Below are positions 57,022 to 64,000 of a DNA stretch of 64,000 nt, in pieces. The notes below the pieces were generated by a model that saw only the letters and a program-made list of their open reading frames with translations, did not search any database and had not been told where the DNA came from. The first letter of the stretch is position 1; the number at the start of each line of letters is the position of its first letter. Origin of the DNA: Streptomyces sp. Tu6071 (lineage in GTDB: Bacteria > Actinomycetota > Actinomycetes > Streptomycetales > Streptomycetaceae); the NCBI RefSeq assembly GCF_000213055.1, contig NZ_CM001165.1, positions 1,426,001 through 1,490,000 on the forward strand, given 5' to 3'. A program made the position numbers and the translations under genes.

Positions 57022-57780
57022 GTGTTGTGGATACCGGTCCTGTTGCTGGCCGCGGCGGCCTCCGTCGTCGCCTGTGCGCGGCTCTTCCGTGCCGCGGTGC
57101 GTGCCGCCGATCCCCGTTTCCGGCTCACGGCGGGGCGGGGTGATCCGGCGGCGCGACCGCTCGGGCTCGCCGAGACCGCGTTCCTCGTCGGCGGGCCCGC
57201 GCGGGTCGCCGAGGTGACGCTCGTGGCGATGGCGCGACGCGGGCGGCTGCTCCTCGCGCACACGGGCTGGGCGACGGCCGTCGCGGACCGCCCGGCGGAC
57301 GCGCTGGAGGGCGCGGTGCTCGACGCGCTCGGTCCCGGGCTGCAACTCCCCGTCGCCGAGCTGCGCGCGGAGGTCGCCGCGTCGGCGGAGGTACGGGCCC
57401 TCGGCGAGCGCCTGGGCGCGGCGCGGCTCGCCGTGCCCACGGAGATCCGGTCGCTCGTCGCGGGGGCGCTGCGGCAGTTGCGGCGCACGGTGCTCGGGGT
57501 GGCCGCGGCGGGGCTCGTCTCGCTCCTGCTCCTGCCGCACGGCGGGCACTCGGCGGCCGAGGTCGCGGGCTGGTTCGGGCTGCCGCTGCTGCTCGGCGCG
57601 GGCAGCCTCGTCATCGCGCGCGTCGATCTCGCCCCGTACGGGCGCTGGGCGACGCCGCTCGGCGCCGAGGCGGTGCGCGGGGCCGAGCGTCACGAGGCGC
57701 TCGCGCTCGCGGTGCACGGAGTGCGCGCGGTGCACGAGCCGCAGTTCCGGGCGGCGCTCACGGTCCGCACGGCGGCCTGA
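57022..57780 (+). CDS. TIGR04222-domain membrane protein lacking the Gly/Cys-rich tail
   Basis: 252 residues. It starts 'VLWIPVLLLAAAASVVACAR', then 'RPLGLAETAFLVGGPARVAE' and 'LVAMARRGRLLLAHTGW', which are the TIGR04222 hallmarks, and later two more membrane segments ('VAAAGLVSLLLLPHGG', 'GLPLLLGAGSLVIARV'). As I recall, members usually end in a very low-complexity Gly/Cys-rich tail and are encoded next to a DUF692 enzyme. Here the protein stops after 'FRAALTVRTAA', with no such tail. GTG start behind GCGGAGG. A hexamer repeat and terminator follow. Confidence 0.82.
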   Translation: MLWIPVLLLAAAASVVACARLFRAAVRAADPRFRLTAGRGDPAARPLGLAETAFLVGGPARVAEVTLVAMARRGRLLLAHTGWATAVADRPADALEGAVLDALGPGLQLPVAELRAEVAASAEVRALGERLGAARLAVPTEIRSLVAGALRQLRRTVLGVAAAGLVSLLLLPHGGHSAAEVAGWFGLPLLLGAGSLVIARVDLAPYGRWATPLGAEAVRGAERHEALALAVHGVRAVHEPQFRAALTVRTAA

Positions 57781-57789
57781 GCCGCACCG

Positions 57790-57837
57790 CCCCAGCCTCA
57801 GCCCCAGCCCCAGCCCCAGCCCCAGCCCCAGCCCCAG
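57790..57837. repeat. Eight hexamers of CCCCAG right after the TIGR04222 stop
   Basis: CCCCAG is repeated eight times (second copy CCTCAG), starting nine bases after the TGA. In the gene's own frame it would encode Pro-Gln repeats if the stop were lost. Its length probably varies between strains by slippage. Confidence 0.9.
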
Positions 57838-57850
57838 CCCCACGACCGTA

Positions 57851-57881
57851 GGACCGTCGTCCCGACACGGGGCGGCGGTCC
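57851..57881 (+). terminator. Terminator of the TIGR04222 gene
   Basis: GGACCGTCGTCCCG (57851-57864) and CGGGGCGGCGGTCC (57868-57881) form a 14-base-pair stem with two G-U type pairs and the loop ACA, followed by TTTACTT. Confidence 0.8.
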
Positions 57882-57973
57882 TTTACTTCGCCCCCTCTCG
57901 TACGAATTATCCCTTTTATCGTTTCTTCGTCCCGCTGCCCGCCGAGCCGTGGCGGCGGAAGGGATCGCCCCGT

Positions 57974-59656
57974 ATGAGAATCCCCCGCAGGCCCGCCCCC
58001 CGCTTCGTCCTGGTCCCGGCCGCCGCCGGCTCGCTCCTGCTCGGCTGCCTCGGCGCGGCCCCGGCGGGCGCGCAGCCCTCGTACCGCTCGCCCTCGCCCG
58101 CCCCGTCCGCCGCGCGGGAGCCCGCCGGGGTCGGTACGAGCGTCGAGCGGGCCGCCGCGCGCGGCATCACCTTCGGCACCTGCCCCGCCGTCGAGCAGAT
58201 GCCGCGCAGCGTGAAGTGCGGGACGGTCGAGGTGCCGCTCGACTACGCGCACCCGGACGGCGAGCGGATCAGCCTCACGGTGAGCAGGATCGCGGCGACC
58301 GGCGTGCCGGCGAAGGCGGGCGGGAAGCGCACCAAGCGGCAGGGCGCGCTGCTCTTCAACCCGGGCGGTCCGGGCGGTTCGGGGATGTACTTCCCGCTGC
58401 TCGGCGCGTACCCGGAGTGGAAGAAGCTCGCCGCCGCCTACGACTTCGTGGGCTGGGCGCCGCGCGGCGTCGGACGCTCGGCGCCGCTGAGCTGCCAGGA
58501 CCCGAAGGAGTACGCGAAGGCCCCGGACACCTCGCCCGTCCTGCCGGACGACGCGTACAAGCGGGCCCGGCTCGCGCGCGCCGAGGCGTACGCGAAGGGC
58601 TGCGCGAAGCGGTCGGGCGCGAAGCTGCGCCACTACACCTCGCTCAACAACGCGCGCGACCTGGAAGTGCTGCGCGCGGCGCTCGGCGAGCAGGACCTCA
58701 ACTTCATGGGCGCCTCGTACGGCACGTACCTCGGCGGCCTGTACGCGACGCTCTTCCCCGGCCACGTGCGGCGCATGGTCCTCGACTCGGCGGTCAATCC
58801 CGATCCCGAACAGATCTGGTACCGCAACAACCTCGATCAGTCCTTCGCCTTCGAGCAGCGCTGGAGCGACTTCACCGACTGGGTCGCGCGCCACGACGAC
58901 GCCTACCACCTCGGCACGAGCGGTACGGCGGTACGGGCCGCCTACGACAAGGTGCGCGCACGCCTGGCCCGGCGCCCGGCGGGCGGCACGGTGGGCCCGG
59001 CCCAGCTCCAGGCCGCGTTCCTCAAGGCCGCGTACTACGACGACTACTGGGCCTCGCGCGCCGAGGTGCTCTCGCGGCTCGTCGTCGGCAAGGACGACAA
59101 GCCGCTCCTCAAGCTCGCCGCGCCCCCGAGCGCCGCGGCGGCGAAGGATGACGAGAACGGGACGGCGGTGTACACGGCCGTCGAGTGCAACGACGCGGCC
59201 TGGCCCACGGACTTCGCGACGTGGGACCGCGACAACACCCGCCTGGCCTCGGTCGCCCCCTTCGAGACCTGGGACAACGCCTGGATGAACCTCCCCTGCG
59301 CCTCCTGGCCGGTGCCGCGCCGGCGCCCGCTGGACATCGGCGTGCGCCCCGGCGTCCTGCCGCCGACGCTGATCCTCGCCGCCGAGCGCGACGCGGCGAC
59401 CCCGTACGACGGCGCCCTCGAACTGCGCCGCCGCCTCGGCGGCGCGGCCCTCGTCACGGAACGCGGCGCGGGCACGCACGGCATCGCGGGCGGCGCCAAC
59501 GACTGCGTCAACGCGGCGGTCGACACGTACCTCCTGACGGGGCGCGTCCCCGCGGACGGCACCCTGGACTGCGCCCCGCACAAGGAGCCGAAACCGGCGA
59601 AGACCGCCGAGGGCCAGGACGAGGGGCGGGCGCGGACGGCGCTGCGGGAGCGCTGA
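57974..59656 (+). CDS. Tripeptidyl-aminopeptidase-like secreted alpha/beta hydrolase (SlpD/SlpE type)
   Basis: 560 residues. 'FVLVPAAAGSLLLGCLGAAP' is a signal with a loose lipobox (LLGC), so it is probably a lipoprotein, as known for SlpD and SlpE. The S33 hydrolase has the oxyanion block 'LLFNPGGPGGSGMYF', nucleophile Ser 248 in 'MGASYGTYLGG', the catalytic Asp in 'AERDAATPYDG' and His in 'GAGTHGIAGG', with the TAP C-terminal domain. It removes tripeptides from protein N-termini outside the cell. A perfect hairpin follows. Single gene. Confidence 0.92.
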   Translation: MRIPRRPAPRFVLVPAAAGSLLLGCLGAAPAGAQPSYRSPSPAPSAAREPAGVGTSVERAAARGITFGTCPAVEQMPRSVKCGTVEVPLDYAHPDGERISLTVSRIAATGVPAKAGGKRTKRQGALLFNPGGPGGSGMYFPLLGAYPEWKKLAAAYDFVGWAPRGVGRSAPLSCQDPKEYAKAPDTSPVLPDDAYKRARLARAEAYAKGCAKRSGAKLRHYTSLNNARDLEVLRAALGEQDLNFMGASYGTYLGGLYATLFPGHVRRMVLDSAVNPDPEQIWYRNNLDQSFAFEQRWSDFTDWVARHDDAYHLGTSGTAVRAAYDKVRARLARRPAGGTVGPAQLQAAFLKAAYYDDYWASRAEVLSRLVVGKDDKPLLKLAAPPSAAAAKDDENGTAVYTAVECNDAAWPTDFATWDRDNTRLASVAPFETWDNAWMNLPCASWPVPRRRPLDIGVRPGVLPPTLILAAERDAATPYDGALELRRRLGGAALVTERGAGTHGIAGGANDCVNAAVDTYLLTGRVPADGTLDCAPHKEPKPAKTAEGQDEGRARTALRER

Positions 59657-59680
59657 GCCGGACGCGGGCGCGGGGAGGGG

Positions 59681-59718
59681 GCGCGGGGAGGGGGCGCGGG
59701 CGCGGCCCCTCCCCGCGC
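59681..59718. terminator. Bidirectional terminator between the hydrolase and the oxidase
   Basis: GCGCGGGGAGGGG (59681-59693) pairs perfectly over 13 bases with CCCCTCCCCGCGC (59706-59718), around a 12-base loop. The left arm is itself preceded by another copy of GCGCGGGGAGGGG. Confidence 0.75.
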
Positions 59719-59758
59719 TGTGCTCACTCCCCCGCGCTGTGCTCACTCCCCCGCGCTG
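59715..59758. repeat. 19-base tandem duplication spanning the end of the oxidase gene
   Basis: GCGCTGTGCTCACTCCCCC is present twice (59715-59733, 59734-59752), plus six bases of a third copy. The stop codon of the minus-strand gene (59743-59745) is in one copy, and the next copy is just outside it. Confidence 0.85.
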
Positions 59759-61470
59759 GAGAGGTTCTCGCGCAGTTTGGCGACCGCGTAGCCCCAGCCC
59801 TGCTGGACCGTGGGCTTGGCCGGAACGGCGATCTCCTCGGGGTTGGTGAGGACGTCGAGCAGTACCGGCCCCTCGCAGGCGAAGGCGCGGGCCACCGCAT
59901 CCTCCAGCTCGTCCGCGTGCGTGACGCGGATGCCGGTGATGCCGAGGGCCTCCGCGACCCGGGCGAAATCGGGGTTGTCGAGCGTCGTGCCGAACTCGGG
60001 GAGGCCGCCCTGCTCCTGTTCGAGCTTGACCATGCCGAGGCGCTGGTTGTCGAAGACGACGAGCTTGAGCGGCAGCCGCTGCGTGCGCACGGTCATGAGG
60101 TCGCCGAGGAGCATCCCCAGGCCGCCGTCGCCGCAGAAGGCGACGGTCTGCCGCCCGGTGTCGAGGAGCTGGGCGCCGATCGCCTGCGGCATCGCGTTGG
60201 CCATCGAGCCGAGGTTGTAGGAGCCGAGCAGGCGACGGGTGCCGCGCATGTGCACGAAGCGGGAGAGCCAGACGGTGGACATCCCGGTGTCGGAGGTGAA
60301 CACGGCGTCGTCGGCCGCGGCCCGGTCGACGGCGGCGGCCAGCGCCTCGGGGCGCACGAGGTGGTCCCGGTTGTCGAGGGCGGCGCGGACCCGGCCGAGG
60401 AGCCTGCGGTCGTGACCGGGCGCGGTCAGCCGGTCCTGGGCCTTGCGCCACGTGGCGTACAGCCCGGTGGCGTGGTCCAGGTGCGCGCGGTCCTCGCGCG
60501 GGGCGAGGTGCTGGAGCAGTCCGCGCACGGTGGGGCCGACGTCCGCGGCGAGCGCGACGTCGGCGGGGACGCGGCGGCCGATGTGCTCGGCGACGCGGTC
60601 GACCTGCACGACCTTCTTCCCCTCCGGGTACCACTCGCGGTACGGGAAGTCGGTGCCGAGCAGGAGCAAGGTGTCCGCGGAGTCCATGGCGAGGGCGGCG
60701 GCGGGGTTGCCGATGAGCCCCGTCTGCCCGACCTGGAAGGGGTTGTCGTCCTCCAGGCCCTCCTTCGCCTTGAGGGTGAGGACCATCGGGGCCGCGAGCC
60801 GGTCCGCGAGGGCGAGGACGTCCGCGCGGCTGTCGCGGGCCCCCTGGCCGACGAGCAGCGTGACCTTGCCGCCCTCGTCGAGGAAGTCCGCCGCGGCCTC
60901 GACGGCGGGGTCGTCGGGGCGGTTCTGCGAGGGCGTCACGGCCAGGCGCAGCGGGCGGTCGTCCGGGATCTCCTGGTCGCCGATGTCGCCGGGGACGGTG
61001 AGCACGGCGACGCCCCGGCGCCCGATGGCGTTGCGCACCGCGATCTCCAGGAGCGCGGGGAACTGGGCGGGCGAGGTGACGGTGGCGCGGAAGACGGCGA
61101 CGTCCTTGAAGAGCAGGTCGTTGTCGACCTCCTGGAAGGAGTCGCTGCCGATCTCGGAGAGCGGCACCTGCCCGGCGATCGCGAGGACGGGCGTGCCGCT
61201 CTTGGCCGCGTCGTACAGGCCGTTGAGGAGGTGGACGGCGCCGGGTCCCACGGTGCCCATGCACACGCCGAGCGTGCCGCTGAGCTGGGACTGGGCACCG
61301 GCGGCGAAGGCGGCGGCCTCCTCGTGGCGGCAGCCCACCCACGTGACGGACTCCGAGGCGCGCAGGGCGTCCGTGACCGGATTGAGCGCGTCACCGACAA
61401 CGCCGAAGACGTGCCGGACGCCCAGTTCCTCCCAGGCGTCGACGAGGAGGCGGGCGACAGTGCGGGACAT
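59743..61470 (-). CDS. poxB: Thiamine-diphosphate enzyme, pyruvate dehydrogenase (quinone)/oxidase type
   Basis: 575 residues. N-terminal PYR domain ('ELGVRHVFGVVGDALNPVTD'), central FAD-binding domain ('LLLLGTDFPYREWYPEG') and C-terminal PP domain with the ThDP motif 'CGDGGLGMLLGDLMTVRTQR' ending at 'FDNQ'. The N-terminal catalytic Glu lies in 'GCRHEEAAAF'. PoxB-type enzymes turn pyruvate into acetate and pass electrons to quinone at the membrane; the last residues 'KLRENLSSAGE' are shorter than the membrane-binding tail of E. coli PoxB. Acetolactate synthase-like activity cannot be excluded. It is 107 bases after the FMN protein gene, so they may be co-transcribed. Confidence 0.85.
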   Translation of the reverse strand: MSRTVARLLVDAWEELGVRHVFGVVGDALNPVTDALRASESVTWVGCRHEEAAAFAAGAQSQLSGTLGVCMGTVGPGAVHLLNGLYDAAKSGTPVLAIAGQVPLSEIGSDSFQEVDNDLLFKDVAVFRATVTSPAQFPALLEIAVRNAIGRRGVAVLTVPGDIGDQEIPDDRPLRLAVTPSQNRPDDPAVEAAADFLDEGGKVTLLVGQGARDSRADVLALADRLAAPMVLTLKAKEGLEDDNPFQVGQTGLIGNPAAALAMDSADTLLLLGTDFPYREWYPEGKKVVQVDRVAEHIGRRVPADVALAADVGPTVRGLLQHLAPREDRAHLDHATGLYATWRKAQDRLTAPGHDRRLLGRVRAALDNRDHLVRPEALAAAVDRAAADDAVFTSDTGMSTVWLSRFVHMRGTRRLLGSYNLGSMANAMPQAIGAQLLDTGRQTVAFCGDGGLGMLLGDLMTVRTQRLPLKLVVFDNQRLGMVKLEQEQGGLPEFGTTLDNPDFARVAEALGITGIRVTHADELEDAVARAFACEGPVLLDVLTNPEEIAVPAKPTVQQGWGYAVAKLRENLSSAGE

Positions 61471-61577
61471 ACGGTTCTCCTGTACGGGGGCCCGCCGGGG
61501 GGCGGGGCGGGGTCGGGACGAAGGCGGCCCGGGTGCGCGGGAGCCGGGAGCGAGGGGAAGGGAGGGGAGGGGAAGGC

Positions 61578-63158
61578 TCAGATCGCGAAGGCGTCGGGGT
61601 CCGCATGCTTCCAGTCGGCGGCCCAGGCTTCGGGGGCGGCGGTGAGCAGTTCGCCGTCCTCCAGCCAGTCGTACAGCTCGTCGAAGGGACGGAAGGCCCG
61701 GTCCGGCTCGCGCCGCATGAGCTGCCCCGGGTGCAGGCCGCCGGGCTCGCTGACGCCCATCGCGGCCATGATCTGCAGGGCGCTCTTGACGGTCGCCTCC
61801 TGGTAGCGGGCGACGCGGGTCGACTTGTCGGCCACGTTCAGGGCACGGGCGCGCCGCGCGTCCTGCGTGGCGACTCCGGTGGGACAGCGGTTGGTGTGGC
61901 AGCGCTGCGCCTGCACACAGCCGACGGCGAACATCATCGCGCGGGCGGCGTTGGTGTAGTCGGCCCCCATGAGCAGCCGCTTGACGAGATCGCTACCGGT
62001 CGCGACCTTGCCGCTGGCGCCGACGCGCACCCGCGCGCGCAGGCCGGTGCCCACGAGCGCGTTGTGCACCGTGATGAGTCCCTCGGTGAGCGGCATCCCG
62101 AGGTGGTCGGCGAATTCGAGCGGGGCGGCCCCGGTCCCGCCCTCGGCGCCGTCCACGACGATGAAGTCGGGGGTGACGTCCTCCTCCCGCATCGCCTTGC
62201 AGACAGCGAGGAACTGGCGGCGCGAGCCGACGCAGAGCTTGAAGCCGACCGGCTTGCCCCCGCCCAGCTCGCGCATGCGGGCGAGGAAGCGGACGAGTTC
62301 GCGCGGTGTCGAGAAGACGCGGTGGTACGGCGGTGAGACGACCGTCTCGCCCTGCGGCACACCGCGCACGGAGGCGATCTCCGCGTTGACCTTGTCGCCG
62401 GGCAGCACCCCGCCGATCCCCGGCTTGGCGCCCTGGCTGAGCTTGAGCGACAGGCAGCGCACCGCCGGGTGGGCGGCCTTCTCCGCGAACTGCTCCGGGT
62501 CGAAGTCCCCGTCGGGCGTACGGCAGCCGAAGTAGCCGGTGCCGATCTCCCACACCAGGTCCCCTCCCGGACGCAGGTGGTACTCGGAGAGCCCGCCCTC
62601 GCCCGTGTCGTGCGCGAAACCGCCGCGCGCCGCCCCGGTGTTGAGGGCGAGGATCGCGTTGGCGGAGAGCGAGCCGAAGCTCATCGCGGAGACGTTGAGC
62701 AGCGCCATGTCGTAGGGCTGGGTGCAGTCCGGCCCGCCGATGCGCACCCGGGGCGCCTCCTCGGGCTGCCGGACGGGCGCGAGGGAGGGGACCAGGGACT
62801 CGTGGCCCACCGCGTAGACGTCCCGCTCGGTGCCGAAGGGCTGCTCGGCGTCGACGCCCTTGGCCCGCTCGTAGACGATGCTGCGCGTGTCCCGGTCGTA
62901 GGGGCGGCCGTCGAAGTTCCGCTCCACGAAGTACTGCTGGAGTTCGGGCCGGAGCGATTCGAGCAGGAAACGCAGGTGCCCGAGGACGGGATAGTTGCGG
63001 AGGATCGAGTGCCGGGGCTGGACGAGATCGGCCCAGGCCAACAGGGCGAGCGCGAGCAGCGGAGCCGCGCCGCACCACCACCAGGGGGAGACGGCGAGGG
63101 CGGCGACCGCCCCGGCGGCCCCGCATATCGTCAGGAGAACGACCACCACGAAACGCAT
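61578..63158 (-). CDS. FMN-binding glutamate-synthase-like protein
   Basis: 526 residues. Two membrane segments at the N-terminus ('VVVVLLTICGAAGAVAALAV', 'WWWCGAAPLLALALLAW') are followed by the alpha-subunit-like FMN barrel: 'MSFGSLSANAILALN', 'KLSQGAKPGIGGVLPGDKV', 'DFIVVDGAEGGTGAAP' and the 3Fe-4S cysteines in 'QAQRCHTNRCPTGVATQD'. It lacks the amidotransferase domain, so it would use ammonia or do a different FMN reaction at the membrane. ATG at 63158 was chosen before the first helix; a GTG one codon earlier is possible. Confidence 0.88.
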   Translation of the reverse strand: MRFVVVVLLTICGAAGAVAALAVSPWWWCGAAPLLALALLAWADLVQPRHSILRNYPVLGHLRFLLESLRPELQQYFVERNFDGRPYDRDTRSIVYERAKGVDAEQPFGTERDVYAVGHESLVPSLAPVRQPEEAPRVRIGGPDCTQPYDMALLNVSAMSFGSLSANAILALNTGAARGGFAHDTGEGGLSEYHLRPGGDLVWEIGTGYFGCRTPDGDFDPEQFAEKAAHPAVRCLSLKLSQGAKPGIGGVLPGDKVNAEIASVRGVPQGETVVSPPYHRVFSTPRELVRFLARMRELGGGKPVGFKLCVGSRRQFLAVCKAMREEDVTPDFIVVDGAEGGTGAAPLEFADHLGMPLTEGLITVHNALVGTGLRARVRVGASGKVATGSDLVKRLLMGADYTNAARAMMFAVGCVQAQRCHTNRCPTGVATQDARRARALNVADKSTRVARYQEATVKSALQIMAAMGVSEPGGLHPGQLMRREPDRAFRPFDELYDWLEDGELLTAAPEAWAADWKHADPDAFAI

Positions 63159-63304
63159 CACGTTCAGGGCCTGTCCTGCCGCGATGCGTTCATGCCCCAC
63201 GGGATGCCCATGAAAAGGCAATCCGCGCGGCAACCTCCTCCCGCGCTCGCGCTACCGGGCGGCGGCGGAGCCCGTGGGGCCCGTCGCCGCCAAGTACCCG
63301 CGTC

Positions 63305-64000
63305 TCAGGCCAGGCCCCGCACCAGCTCCGCGACCGACCGGCGGCGCCCCGTGTAGAAGGGGACCTCCTCGCGGACGTGGCGGCGGGCCTCCGAGGCGCG
63401 CAGGTGGCGCATGAGGTCGACGATGCGGTGCAGTTCGTCGGCCTCGAAGGCGAGAATCCACTCGTAGTCGCCGAGCGAGAACGACGCGACCGTGTTGGCC
63501 CGCACGTCGGGGAAGCCCCGGGCCATCTTGCCGTGGTCCGCGAGCATCGTGCGGCGCTCCGCGTCGGGCAGCAGGTACCACTCGTACGAGCGCACGAAGG
63601 GGTACACGCTGACGTAGTCGCGCGCGTTCTCGTCGGCGAGGAACGCCGGGATGTGGGACTTGTTGAACTCCGCCGGGCGGTGCAGCGCCATGTTCGACCA
63701 GACCGGCTCCAGGGCGCGGCCGAGGCGGGTGCGGCGGAAGAGGTTGTACGCCTCCTGGAGCTCGTCCGAGGTCTCTGCGTGCCACCAGATCATGAGGTCG
63801 GCGTCGGCGCGGAGCCCGGAGACGTCGTACGTGCCGCGCACGGTGACGTCCTTGGCGGCGAGCTGGTCGAAGAGGTCCTGGACCTCCTCGGCGTACCCGG
63901 CCCTGTCCTCGGGCAGCACGTCGCGGAGCTTGAACACGGACCACAGGGTGTAGCGGATGACCTCGTTGAGGTCCTTGGCCTTCTTGCCCGCGTGGGGGAT
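63305..64000 (-). CDS. hemQ: Hydrogen-peroxide-dependent heme synthase (coproheme decarboxylase), partial
   Basis: The N-terminus lies beyond the right edge; 231 residues are present. HemQ (ChdC) decarboxylates coproheme to heme b in the coproporphyrin-dependent route of Gram-positive bacteria. Conserved blocks are '[20 protein letters not shown]', '[20 protein letters not shown]', '[20 protein letters not shown]' with the heme-ligand His, and '[20 protein letters not shown]'. The stop is followed by no obvious terminator. In Streptomyces the gene is usually near hemE and hemG, which would lie just outside this window. Confidence 0.95.
   Translation of the reverse strand: MPHAGKKAKDLNEVIRYTLWSVFKLRDVLPEDRAGYAEEVQDLFDQLAAKDVTVRGTYDVSGLRADADLMIWWHAETSDELQEAYNLFRRTRLGRALEPVWSNMALHRPAEFNKSHIPAFLADENARDYVSVYPFVRSYEWYLLPDAERRTMLADHGKMARGFPDVRANTVASFSLGDYEWILAFEADELHRIVDLMRHLRASEARRHVREEVPFYTGRRRSVAELVRGLA

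Noticed and set aside
1..64000. tRNA, rRNA, insertion sequences or an integrated element with attachment sites
   Set aside because: I found no cloverleaf, rRNA-like stretch, transposase or integrase motif, or flanking direct repeats by eye; tRNAscan-SE and ISfinder would be decisive.

Overview
The window is a 64 kb piece of a very high-GC actinobacterial chromosome, almost certainly Streptomyces or a close relative. GC-biased third positions, GTG starts, twin-arginine and lipoprotein signals, paired Xre/DUF397 regulators, a bldA-type TTA codon and leaderless promoters all fit. The right half looks like conserved core (murC-msrB, a metallophosphoesterase, RibD-like reductase, ZapE, AIM24, PTH2, DUF692, TIGR04222, hemQ). 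The left half and several inserts look accessory.

Left to right. 0-10 kb: a P450-like gene cut by the edge, a BKACE-type enzyme, a three-gene sugar ABC operon without its own ATPase, a Lys/Ala-rich histone-H1-like protein, a glyoxalase-fold protein, treZ and an M24 peptidase. 9.8-15 kb: a WhiJ/AbaA/BldB-like regulatory trio (HATPase, Xre-DUF5753, DUF397), then a small coiled-coil protein and an NB-ARC ATPase with eleven 40-residue TPRs and an in-frame TTA codon. This is the best candidate for an uncharacterised signalling or conflict system. 15-21 kb: a membrane protein, a Tat-exported TagC-like protein, an Xre regulator divergent from an Atu4866-MFS-SDR operon (the MFS gene is frameshifted), and a GNAT acetyltransferase. 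21-32.6 kb: a LacI-controlled glycan-utilisation locus with secreted GH43, cytosolic GH2, an ABC importer, DUF624, cupin, PmoA-like and Gfo/Idh/MocA proteins. Both of its promoters carry LacI-type operators. 32.9-41 kb: a SpoIIE-type phosphatase, an orphan GAP1-like protein, Sfp-type PPTase, metallophosphoesterase, msrB and murC. 41-48 kb: a second LacI gene behind a double palindromic operator heads an operon of FAD oxidoreductase, hydantoinase-A-like protein, a 206-residue HExxH protein and a permease; its substrate is unknown. 48-64 kb: housekeeping genes, then a DUF692 (MNIO) enzyme separated from its usual partner, a TIGR04222 membrane protein, by two small secreted proteins and a MarR/MFS efflux pair, followed by a tripeptidyl-aminopeptidase-like lipoprotein, a pyruvate oxidase-type enzyme, a glutamate-synthase-like FMN protein and hemQ cut by the right edge.

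The two carbohydrate or nitrogen loci share one logic: a HrdB-like promoter with a palindromic, CpG-centred operator at or just after the expected start of transcription. Neither sugar ABC operon encodes an ATPase, as expected if both use a shared MsiK-type subunit. I saw no rRNA, tRNA, CRISPR array, insertion sequence or replication origin. All names come from reading motifs by eye; no database search was run.
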